Notes: generated by a model from the letters alone, not told the origin. A stretch of DNA of 5,924 bases from an uncultured Coriobacteriales bacterium (GCA_934662525.1 CAKUKJ010000168.1:1-5924); one strand, 5' to 3'. Positions 1 to 5,693 are shown, numbered from the stretch's first letter. Translations and numbers: made by a program.

Positions 1-589
1 GTGCGGGCCTACCCAGGGGTCGGACATGCGGCGTCTTGAGCATTTTCATGACGCATGCCCCGGCGTGCAGCTTCGTTTTACGGGCCTGAACACGTCCCGG
101 CAAGACGAGCAGTTGCTCCATGGCGAGTTCGACGTCTGCTATACCGACATCAGCCAGCTTGAGGGGTTGGAGGGCGTGCGCTTCGCGTTTCCAGAGCGTT
201 GCAACTTGTGCGTCATGGTTAACAGGGCTAACCCGTTGGCCCGTCGGCGGTCTGTGTCGGTGGATGAGGTTGCGGCGCAGACGCTCATCTTTGCCGCCCC
301 TACGCAACGTTGCGAGAGCCCGTCGTTGTTCGGCGGGGGTCCTGGCCGGCGCATTTATACAGACACGCAGGAAAACGTGCAGCTGATGCTTCGCCTGGAT
401 TTAGGCGTTGCGGTTGCCCCCGACAGCGTTGCCACCTCGGTGTCCGACGATATCGTCATCGTGCCGACGCGCGGAAACTGGCCCACAATCGAGCTTGCCT
501 GGGCCTACCTGGTTTCGAACCGCAATGCCGCCTTGCGCGCGTTCATCGGGTTCCTCGAACAAGATACGGCATTTGACCAGCAAGAATAA
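1..589 (+). CDS. LysR-family transcriptional regulator, C-terminal effector domain (5' partial)
   Basis: The reading frame is already open at base 2 and runs to TAA at 587-589, giving 195 visible residues. It looks like the substrate-binding domain of a LysR-type regulator. It opens with a lobe resembling the usual FHxxxPGVxLR segment (FHDACPGVQLRF), then a 'LLHGEFDVCYTD' stretch matching the family's L..GELDLai motif. Next comes 'NRANPLARRRSVSVDEVA', matching the HPLA...v.l.dL element. The end, with 'LGVAVAPDSVA' and a closing 'FIGFLEQ', is typical of the family C-terminus. Roughly the first 100 residues, including the winged helix-turn-helix, lie outside the window. The ATG at 26 falls inside the domain and is unlikely to be the start. 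LysR proteins are cytoplasmic and bind a small effector between two lobes. The gene points the same way as the flavoprotein that begins 114 bases downstream, so it may control that gene, although LysR targets are more often divergent. The effector is unknown. Confidence 0.82.
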   Translation, partial: CGPTQGSDMRRLEHFHDACPGVQLRFTGLNTSRQDEQLLHGEFDVCYTDISQLEGLEGVRFAFPERCNLCVMVNRANPLARRRSVSVDEVAAQTLIFAAPTQRCESPSLFGGGPGRRIYTDTQENVQLMLRLDLGVAVAPDSVATSVSDDIVIVPTRGNWPTIELAWAYLVSNRNAALRAFIGFLEQDTAFDQQE

Positions 590-626
590 ACAACGCTTAT
601 CGCTGTATCTCAAATGGATAGTGGCC

Positions 627-657
627 TTGGCGCACTCCCGTGCCTATGCTTCTTTTT
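627..657 (+). terminator. Candidate weak intrinsic terminator or attenuator hairpin
   Basis: GCAC (632-635) pairs with GTGC (640-643) around a four-base loop. The stem extends outward through G630-C644, G629-T645 and T628-A646 with C631 bulged. A T-rich stretch with five consecutive T follows at 653-657. It lies 38 bases after the LysR stop codon and upstream of the 527-residue flavoprotein, so it could end the LysR transcript or attenuate read-through. The stem is short, which keeps confidence low. Confidence 0.33.
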
Positions 658-659
658 AT

Positions 660-680
660 CGTGCGGCAGGGGACTGCACG
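660..680 (+). other. Leader hairpin upstream of the 527-residue flavoprotein gene
   Basis: CGTGC (660-664) and GCACG (676-680) form a perfect five-base inverted repeat. Inside it GCAG (666-669) can instead pair with CTGC (674-677) around a GGGA tetraloop, with CGT/ACG closing the base of the stem. The structure sits 14 bases upstream of the ribosome binding site. Its GTGC and GCAC arms are also complementary to the arms of the preceding hairpin at 632-643. A role is inferred from position only. Confidence 0.3.
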
Positions 681-693
681 ACTCATGCATGAA

Positions 694-699
694 AGGGGA
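694..699 (+). promoter_or_regulatory. Ribosome binding site setting the start at 704
   Basis: AGGGGA lies four bases before the ATG at 704, with the purine run beginning at 691. This favours 704 over in-frame ATGs at 614 and 689, which lack such a site. Starting at 704 also puts the twin-arginine motif at residues 9-10, as expected for a Tat signal. No convincing -10/-35 pair was found between 590 and 690. Confidence 0.75.
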
Positions 700-703
700 C
701 ATC

Positions 704-2287
704 ATGGATTCAACGGGAACCATCACGCGTCGCAATTTTGTGGCTGCGGCCGGTGTGGCTGCAGCTTTCGCTGCGGGTGCGCCCACGCTTGCCCGGGCCG
801 ACGAGGCGGCTGAGATCAAGGCCGGCACGCCCGACGAGACCGTCGATGCCGACATCGTCATCGTGGGCGCGGGCTGCACCGGTATGATGGCTGCATACGA
901 GGCCGGCAAGGCGGGCGTCAAGAACATCTTGGTTGTGTCCAACTCGCAGGGCGCGCTCGACACGAACGGCTCCATGGTGAGCGGTACCTCCGCAGTGGAG
1001 ACGAGCTACACCAAGGATGCCGGCGAGACCGAGACCATCGAGCAGATGTTTGAGCAGATGATCGACTTCGGCCATTGGACGATGAACGCGCGCCTGCTCA
1101 AGACCTGCACCGAGTACCTGCCGGGCAACGTTGAGGCTTATAACGAGATGGGCGTCGACTTCCAGCTTGGCGCCGACCGCGGCGGTTTCGGCTATCTCAA
1201 CGTGCACCTGTTCACCACCGAGGACAAGGGTGCTGTGCTACAGCAGTACCTGGAGGACACCTTCGGCGTGCAGTTCCACTACGGCATGGAGCTTGTGGCC
1301 CCCGTTATGGACGGCGACAAGGTCGTGGGCGTGCAGTGCACCGACGCCGAGGGCAAGCTCGTCGAAATCGATGCCAAGGAGACGCTGCTCGCCTGCGGCG
1401 GTTACATCGACAACCCCGAGATGCTCGCCGAGACCTACGGTGACATGGACATCGTCGCATGCTCGGCCGGCCACAACGACGGCATGGGCATCAAGGTGGC
1501 CCAGGCGGCCGGCGCGTTCCGCGAGAGCGTGTACGGCCTGGGCATGAACGACATTTTCGGTTCGTCGGCCACGCTGGGCTTCAACATGTCCAACCAGCTG
1601 CTTGCCATCGCCTTTTACGGCGGCCTGCTCGTGAACGAGAACGGCGAGCGCTTCACGAACGAGTACATGGTTGCCCAGGAGTCCATGGGCGGCGGCGGCG
1701 AGTCACTGCTGCATGCCAAGCGCTACTACACCGTCATCAGCCAGAAGCTTGTCGACGAGCTCAAGACGCAGTCGTACTACTCCATCATCGGCGAGCCCGA
1801 GTACTGGCACTGCGGCGCCTTGCTCTACACAAACCCGATCGAGGACATTGATGACCTGCTGGCCGAGGCCGAGGACCTTGGCTGGGTCACCAAGGCGGCG
1901 AGCGTCGACGAGCTTGCGGAGAAGGCGGGGCTGCCCGGCCTGTCCGCGACGCTTGCCGAGTACAACGAGATGGCCGAGGCGGGCGAGGACACCATCTTCT
2001 ACAAGAAGCCCGAGATGCTTCGTCCTATCGAGACTGACGGCGACCTGTACCTCATCGCCTACAACCCCGGCGCGTTCAACACGTTCGGTGGCTGCCGCAC
2101 CGACAAGTACTGCCGTGCCCTGCGCGCCGATTTCAGCGTGGTCGAGGGCCTTTACATCGCCGGCACCGAGAACGGCAGCCTTTACAGCCGCCCGTACTAC
2201 GAGGTTGGCGGCTCTTGCTCTGGCTTGGCCCTGAGCTCAGGTCGCCTTGCCGGCCAGCAGATGGCCGCCGCGGTGCTGGGGGAGTAA
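704..2287 (+). CDS. Tat-exported FAD-dependent flavoprotein, fumarate/urocanate-reductase fold
   Basis: This 527-residue protein belongs to the FAD_binding_2 superfamily (fumarate reductase flavoprotein, urocanate reductase, 3-ketosteroid dehydrogenase and relatives). Residues 8-14 read TRRNFVA, a twin-arginine motif, followed by an Ala-rich hydrophobic stretch and a likely cleavage site after ARA (residue 32), so it should be exported folded with its cofactor. The FAD dinucleotide-binding motif GAGCTG is at 55-60. Further family landmarks are LLACGGYIDNPEM (228-240), NENGERFTNE (311-320) and the C-terminal GLYIAGTENG...EVGGSCSG...SSGRLAGQQ (482-519). It has no heme-binding CXXCH and no FMN-binding domain, so electrons must come from a separate partner, none of which is visible. 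After NE320 the sequence is YMVAQESM rather than the Thr-Arg-Asp type motif that holds the catalytic arginine of fumarate reductases. A fumarate or succinate role is therefore doubtful and the substrate is unknown. Family assignment is firm; function is not. Confidence 0.9.
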   Translation: MDSTGTITRRNFVAAAGVAAAFAAGAPTLARADEAAEIKAGTPDETVDADIVIVGAGCTGMMAAYEAGKAGVKNILVVSNSQGALDTNGSMVSGTSAVETSYTKDAGETETIEQMFEQMIDFGHWTMNARLLKTCTEYLPGNVEAYNEMGVDFQLGADRGGFGYLNVHLFTTEDKGAVLQQYLEDTFGVQFHYGMELVAPVMDGDKVVGVQCTDAEGKLVEIDAKETLLACGGYIDNPEMLAETYGDMDIVACSAGHNDGMGIKVAQAAGAFRESVYGLGMNDIFGSSATLGFNMSNQLLAIAFYGGLLVNENGERFTNEYMVAQESMGGGGESLLHAKRYYTVISQKLVDELKTQSYYSIIGEPEYWHCGALLYTNPIEDIDDLLAEAEDLGWVTKAASVDELAEKAGLPGLSATLAEYNEMAEAGEDTIFYKKPEMLRPIETDGDLYLIAYNPGAFNTFGGCRTDKYCRALRADFSVVEGLYIAGTENGSLYSRPYYEVGGSCSGLALSSGRLAGQQMAAAVLGE

Positions 2288-2299
2288 ACTGAGCGCCAT

Positions 2300-2330
2300 A
2301 GAGTCAGCGGTATAAAGTAGGGCTGACTTT
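2300..2330 (+). terminator. First hairpin after the 527-residue flavoprotein gene, possible terminator
   Basis: AGTCAGC (2302-2308) and GCTGACT (2322-2328) are a perfect seven-base inverted repeat. A G-T and an A-T pair extend it to nine pairs, enclosing a 13-base loop. It starts 13 bases after the TAA. Only a short TTT at the end of the stem follows, so it is not a textbook terminator. It may act together with the larger hairpin immediately downstream. Confidence 0.33.
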
Positions 2331-2331
2331 C

Positions 2332-2378
2332 ATGCAAGAGGGGCGGTTGTCCGTTGAGATGACCGACCCCTCATGCAT
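2332..2378 (+). terminator. Second, larger imperfect hairpin after the flavoprotein gene
   Basis: The left arm is ATGCA (2332-2336), a mismatched A, GAGGGG (2338-2343) and CGGT (2344-2347). The right arm is ACCG (2362-2365), a bulged A, CCCCTC (2367-2372), a mismatched A and TGCAT (2374-2378). This makes 15 pairs around a 14-base loop. There is no T-run on either side. It begins one base after the preceding hairpin, so the pair could protect the 3' end or terminate inefficiently. Confidence 0.35.
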
Positions 2379-2442
2379 ATCTGGCTCATGTGCGCACTCG
2401 GGCACGAGATCTACTGCACAAGTGAAATACCTGCTAATGGGA

Positions 2443-2485
2443 CAAAAGGAAAGAAAGGAAAACAGGGCCTGGGCAGAGCGCCCCT
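2443..2485 (-). terminator. Candidate intrinsic terminator of the XRE-TipAS regulator gene
   Basis: Read on the minus strand, AGGGGC (2485-2480) pairs with GCCCT (2468-2464) with one G bulged. An inner GGGC/GCCC pairing is an alternative. A pyrimidine stretch rich in T follows from 2463 down to about 2443 and contains two TTTT runs. It lies about 70 bases past the regulator's TAG. The stem is modest but the T-rich tail supports the call. Nothing else was recognised between 2379 and 2554. Confidence 0.45.
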
Positions 2486-2554
2486 AGACGTCCGCAGCGT
2501 GTTCGGCTCGTTTCAGCATGGCTGTTTGCCTCGCGCCCAAGTCAGTCGCACCCC

Positions 2555-3382
2555 CTATGCCGGCCTCGTTTCGTCAGCCGCCTTGACCAGGAATTCCGTC
2601 GCCCCCTGCCCGCAAGGGCCGTCGTAGTAGGCAACGAAGCGCTTGTCGGCCAGGTAGCCGTGGACGAGGCCCAGGTATGCGTTGTCTTCTGGCTCGTTGC
2701 CCCAGCTCATGCCCACCCAGTGGCGGTGCATCCCTATGAGCTTGCGGGCTTCGGGGCCAGATGGGTTCTTGGCGGCCATCGCGCGCTTGAGCTGCTCGAG
2801 AATCGCGTCCTCAAGCTTCTTCATGTCGTTCCAGGCCGTGGGATCCATGTCCAGGATTCTCTCATGCATGGCATCGACCGCCGCGTCGCCATAGCGCTCG
2901 CGTGCCTCGGCCTCGTAGCGCAGCTCGTTTTGATGAACCGTGCGCCAGCGCTCAAGCTGGGGGAGCACGGCGCCCATGAGGGACACGGCCTCGTCGAGGG
3001 TCATGCCGGTGTTTTCTGCCAGGCGGGGCGCACAGTCCTCAATCATGGCGTCCATGGTGGTTTCGTAGGTGTAATGCCCCTGATCATAGCACCATTTGCA
3101 ATAGCGGTCGGTTTTGTGGCCGGTCGCGTCGGTGCCGAACTCCTCGGGATTGAAGAGATACATACCGCAGCTCTCGCAATAGTGCTCGGGCATCTCGAGC
3201 AGGTGGGGGAGCGGCTCGCCGGTCACGGCGGCGATGAGCTTTAGCATGTCGATGCCCGGTGTGACCTCTCCGCGCTCCCAACGGCTCACAGCTTGCCGGG
3301 TGACGTAGAGTTTGGCGGCCAGCTCCTGCTGTGTGAGGTTGTGCTTATGTCGCAGCGCGACGAGCTTCTCGGCAAATGCCAT
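2555..3382 (-). CDS. XRE-family regulator with zinc ribbon and TipAS-like ligand-binding domain
   Basis: This 275-residue protein has three recognisable parts. Residues 5-62 form an XRE/Cro-type helix-turn-helix, with LTQQELAAKLYVTRQAVSRWERG (16-38) spanning the two DNA-reading helices. Residues 67-105 look like a small zinc ribbon with Cys69, Cys72, Cys95 and Cys98, in the arrangement CxSCGM...FGTDATG...YCKWCYDQG. Residues from about 125 to 270 resemble the TipAS domain named after the thiopeptide-binding part of Streptomyces TipA. The clearest signature is MHRHW (218-222) followed by YLADKRFVAYYDG (243-255). In TipA the ligand domain follows a MerR-type DNA-binding domain, so here an XRE domain takes its place. 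The start at 3382 is chosen because GGAGG and AAGGA precede it; an upstream in-frame ATG at 3415 could serve a leaderless message. It is convergent with the 527-residue flavoprotein and lies downstream of the 660-residue one. It is likely a cytoplasmic one-component small-molecule sensor, with ligand and targets unknown. Confidence 0.85.
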   Translation of the reverse strand: MAFAEKLVALRHKHNLTQQELAAKLYVTRQAVSRWERGEVTPGIDMLKLIAAVTGEPLPHLLEMPEHYCESCGMYLFNPEEFGTDATGHKTDRYCKWCYDQGHYTYETTMDAMIEDCAPRLAENTGMTLDEAVSLMGAVLPQLERWRTVHQNELRYEAEARERYGDAAVDAMHERILDMDPTAWNDMKKLEDAILEQLKRAMAAKNPSGPEARKLIGMHRHWVGMSWGNEPEDNAYLGLVHGYLADKRFVAYYDGPCGQGATEFLVKAADETRPA

Positions 3383-3388
3383 GATGGG

Positions 3389-3398
3389 TCCTTCCTCC
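3389..3398 (-). promoter_or_regulatory. Ribosome binding site for the XRE-TipAS regulator
   Basis: On the minus strand GGAGG (3398-3394) and the overlapping AAGGA (3393-3389) lie 11 and 6 bases before the ATG at 3382. They support translation from that ATG, placing the methionine five residues before the helix-turn-helix, which is normal for this family. Confidence 0.65.
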
Positions 3399-3422
3399 GT
3401 GCCCCTCGTGTTCATGGCGCTC

Positions 3423-3451
3423 AGTATGCGCGGTGCGACGCCGCATGCCAA
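3423..3451 (-). promoter_or_regulatory. Sigma-70-type promoter of the XRE-TipAS regulator
   Basis: On the minus strand TTGGCA (3451-3446) matches the -35 consensus at five of six positions. CATACT (3428-3423) matches the -10 at four of six, with exactly 17 bases between them. Transcription should begin near 3415-3416. That is about 33 bases upstream of the SD-led start, or essentially at the alternative ATG at 3415. Confidence 0.6.
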
Positions 3452-3466
3452 GCAACCGCTCGTTGC
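3426..3466 (-). promoter_or_regulatory. Two inverted repeats over the regulator promoter, candidate operators
   Basis: ATGCG (3426-3430) and CGCAT (3442-3446) form an inverted repeat with an 11-base spacer. It overlaps the -10 and fills the promoter spacer. A second repeat, GCAAC (3452-3456) and GTTGC (3462-3466) with a five-base spacer, abuts the -35 on its upstream side. Their placement suits autoregulation by the encoded helix-turn-helix protein, but binding is inferred. Confidence 0.35.
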
Positions 3467-3508
3467 GCGCTCGTCGTCCCCGGCTTGCCCAGGGTGTGGG
3501 TTTTCAGA

Positions 3509-3553
3509 AGCCCCATGCCCTGCGGGCCATCTCTGACGGCGGGGCATGGGGCT
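3509..3553. repeat. Long perfect inverted repeat (hairpin) in the 3383-3702 gap
   Basis: AGCCCCATGCCC (3509-3520) is an exact inverted repeat of 3542-3553. A T-G wobble and two further pairs extend the stem to 15 pairs around a 15-base loop. It lies about 150 bases past the stop codon of the 660-residue flavoprotein and about 60 bases upstream of the regulator's -35. It could end transcription coming from the flavoprotein, but no T-run follows on either strand. It could instead be a protein-binding site. The rest of the gap holds only a smaller hairpin at 3610-3632 and the promoter; no gene was recognised in it. Confidence 0.55.
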
Positions 3554-3609
3554 GAATCATGCGGATAGCGGGCCAGGTGAACGGGTTTTCGTGCCGGCTC
3601 GATCAGAGG

Positions 3610-3632
3610 CCTTTTCGATGGGTTCGAGAAGG
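3610..3632. repeat. Small hairpin downstream of the 660-residue flavoprotein gene
   Basis: CCTTTTCGA (3610-3618) pairs with TCGAGAAGG (3624-3632) around a five-base loop. All nine positions pair if one T-G wobble is allowed. It lies about 70 bases past the flavoprotein stop codon on the minus strand. It lacks a T-run, so it may be a 3'-end stability element rather than a terminator. Confidence 0.3.
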
Positions 3633-3702
3633 TGGGGCATCCCGGCGTCGTGCCTGCATGCTGTCGTGAGGTGCAAGGCGGAGGAGTTTGCCGCTCAACC
3701 CC

Positions 3703-5685
3703 TTACTTGGGCGCCTGCCCGCAAGCGTCCAAGATGGCAAGCAAGATGGCATGACAGGACGCGGTGGCGCCGGCGACGGTGTCGACGTCGAGACTCTGCG
3801 CGGCCACGACCTCCTCGATGACGGTCTCCATGGCGGGGACGCCCACATAGGATGTTTCAGCGTAGTTGGATTGCTCGATGGAGGTAATCTGCCCGTTCTC
3901 GACGGTTACCGATGCGACCACGTCGCCAAACATGCCGCGTTGAGCCTCGGAGATATACGTGCCGTCGGCCATGGCGGCGGGCAGCTCCCCGGGAGTCCAC
4001 TGCAGCACGACGTCGGCGACGTCGCCGTCTGTCTCAATCGTTCCCGTCAAGTCACCGATGTACTCGACGGCGCTGCGAGCTGCGACGCGGCCGGAGTTCA
4101 CGTTGTTGCCGTTGCAGCCACCAGGCACGTTCATCGTGTACACGTTGGGCCACAGGTCGGCCGAGTCCACGCCCGCGCAGTACAAGCCGGGGATGACGGT
4201 CCAGTCGCTCCTGATGCACTCCATCTTGCGGCTTGTGCGCACGCCACCGAAGGTGACGCAGACGCTGATGCGCTGCTGGATGAAATAGAAGGGGCCCTCG
4301 TCCATGGCATGCAGGTACTGGGCGGGCTTGCCGAAGTCCGTGTCGGCGCCTGCTGCGCACATCTCGTTGTAGTGCTCGACGGTGGCCACGAGCGTCTCGG
4401 CCTTGATGGCGGGGATGGCGGCGCTCACCTTCTCGGCAAGCTCCTCGATGGTGTCGGCCACGAAGGCGTCGCCGTAGGGGTTCTGCGCGAAGCGGTCCTC
4501 AAGCTCGGCCATGTCGGTGTCGAAGTCGCGCACGGGGAACGCCATGGCGTGCATGTTGTCCTCAGCCTGCTTCTTCGTGAAGATGGAGTAGGTGTACTGC
4601 TGGTTGAGGGCGGGAATCTGCAGGGACAGGAAGTTGCCGTCGCCGGAGTTCTCGGCACAATAGCGCTCGCCGGTGGCCCCCACCCAGATGTTGTCACCGG
4701 AGTGGGAGGCAACGACCATGCCGTTGCCTGAGCCGTATGCGCCCACCTCGCCGCCGGGCAGGCCCGAGAGCGTGAGCATCTCGAGGGCGGAGAAACGGGC
4801 GACGTTGGAGGAGCCGCCCACCTCGAGCGCCATGGTGAGGGCGTCGCCGTCGAAACCAACGAACGGGCGGATGACCTGCTCCACATCGCACTCGCGCCCC
4901 TCGGCGATGTAGTCGTTGTTGTTGGCGAAGCCGCCGGTGCACATGATGACGGCCTTGCAGTTCACCTGAATGTAGTCGCCGTCGGAGCCGTCGGGGTTCT
5001 TGCGCTGGGCGATGACGCCCACCACCGCGCCGTCCTCGTCACAGATGAGCTTCTTGGCACGCGTGTTGTACACGAACTTGGCGCCGTTTTCCTCGGCCTT
5101 GGAGGTCATCTGCGGCGCATAGCTGTTCATGCCGCGGCCGCCCTCGAACCAGTGGAAGGTGGCGAACTCGGTGGAGTTGTGGTATGCGTCCACGGTGGGC
5201 ATGAGGACGCCGCATTCCTCGGTGAGCCAGTCGATATTGGGGCCCGAGGCGTTCACCATGTCGAGCCACTTGAGGCCGTCCGCACGGTTGTGCGAGTACT
5301 CGAGCTCGCGGGCGATGACCTCGACGGGGTCGATGTGGATGCCGGCCTCCTCCTGCATCTTGGAGCCGACGCCGAAGACGCCCTCGGTGCCGCGCCCACC
5401 GCCGCCCGTGGTGGAGATGGCTTCAAGCGCGACGATGGACGCCCCTGCCTGAGCGGCAGTCACAGCTGCCGACAGGCCGGAGATGCCTGCGCCCACAACA
5501 CAGACGTCGCAGGTGTATGTGCCAACGGGCTGTATATTGGCGGGCACGCCCAAGGCGATCTCCTCTGCCGAGGCCTCGTCCTTGGCTTCTTCTGCCAGGG
5601 CCGCGCCCGTCCCTGCGACGGCGCCCAGGGCCAGCGCGGCGGCCCCGCCTGCGACGAACCCCCTGCGGTTCATAGCGGTGTCCAT
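3703..5685 (-). CDS. Tat-exported FAD flavoprotein with C-terminal FMN-binding domain
   Basis: This 660-residue protein carries two flavin domains. Residues 6-11 read NRRGFV, a twin-arginine motif, followed by an Ala/Gly-rich stretch and a likely cleavage after ALA (residue 31). The FAD_binding_2 part spans about 58-545, with GAGISG at 65-70, Glu88 as probable ribose contact, MCTGGFANNN (248-257) and PGGCNGNNVNSGRVAAR (521-537). Residues from about 572 to 658 are an FMN_bind domain ending in DTVAGAT (635-641). In this family the final Thr (Thr641) is the expected site of covalent phosphoester FMN attachment by an ApbE-type transferase. The protein could therefore relay electrons FMN to FAD internally, acting outside the membrane as a reductase for an organic acceptor. 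Shewanella UrdA, as known, has its FMN domain at the N-terminus, so the order here is reversed. After AE345 the sequence is NSGDGNF, lacking the Arg-Asp catalytic motif of fumarate reductases; the substrate is unknown. The start at 5685 follows GGAGG at 5698-5694 with an eight-base gap. Confidence 0.9.
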   Translation of the reverse strand: MDTAMNRRGFVAGGAAALALGAVAGTGAALAEEAKDEASAEEIALGVPANIQPVGTYTCDVCVVGAGISGLSAAVTAAQAGASIVALEAISTTGGGGRGTEGVFGVGSKMQEEAGIHIDPVEVIARELEYSHNRADGLKWLDMVNASGPNIDWLTEECGVLMPTVDAYHNSTEFATFHWFEGGRGMNSYAPQMTSKAEENGAKFVYNTRAKKLICDEDGAVVGVIAQRKNPDGSDGDYIQVNCKAVIMCTGGFANNNDYIAEGRECDVEQVIRPFVGFDGDALTMALEVGGSSNVARFSALEMLTLSGLPGGEVGAYGSGNGMVVASHSGDNIWVGATGERYCAENSGDGNFLSLQIPALNQQYTYSIFTKKQAEDNMHAMAFPVRDFDTDMAELEDRFAQNPYGDAFVADTIEELAEKVSAAIPAIKAETLVATVEHYNEMCAAGADTDFGKPAQYLHAMDEGPFYFIQQRISVCVTFGGVRTSRKMECIRSDWTVIPGLYCAGVDSADLWPNVYTMNVPGGCNGNNVNSGRVAARSAVEYIGDLTGTIETDGDVADVVLQWTPGELPAAMADGTYISEAQRGMFGDVVASVTVENGQITSIEQSNYAETSYVGVPAMETVIEEVVAAQSLDVDTVAGATASCHAILLAILDACGQAPK

Positions 5686-5693
5686 GCCGTATG

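Noticed and set aside
590..690. Promoter for the 527-residue flavoprotein, for example TTGACC at 573-578 or TATGCT at 645-650
   Set aside because: No -35/-10 pair with 16-18 base spacing and acceptable matches could be assembled, so none is called.
614..703. In-frame extension of the 527-residue flavoprotein upstream to ATG 614 or 689
   Set aside because: There is no ribosome binding site before either codon. The extension would put 30 or 5 extra residues before the Tat signal, while 704 has AGGGGA at good spacing.
2311..2316. TATAAA as a -10 element
   Set aside because: It lies in the loop of the first post-gene hairpin, with no -35 at suitable distance and no gene following on the plus strand.
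2373..2627. 84-codon open frame on the plus strand in the convergent gap
   Set aside because: Its ATG lies within the right arm of a hairpin, it has no ribosome binding site, and its end overlaps the regulator gene antisense.
2660..3244. 194-codon open frame on the plus strand opposite the regulator
   Set aside because: It is fully antisense to a gene with clear domains, and no start signal or motif was seen.
3383..3547. Upstream extension of the regulator frame to an ATG at 3547
   Set aside because: The extension crosses the promoter and part of the long hairpin, has no ribosome binding site at its start and adds no recognisable domain.
3688..4731. 347-codon open frame on the plus strand
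   Set aside because: It lies antisense to the 660-residue flavoprotein, is rich in Val/Gly/His/Asp as expected from reading GC-biased codons backwards, and has no family resemblance or ribosome binding site.
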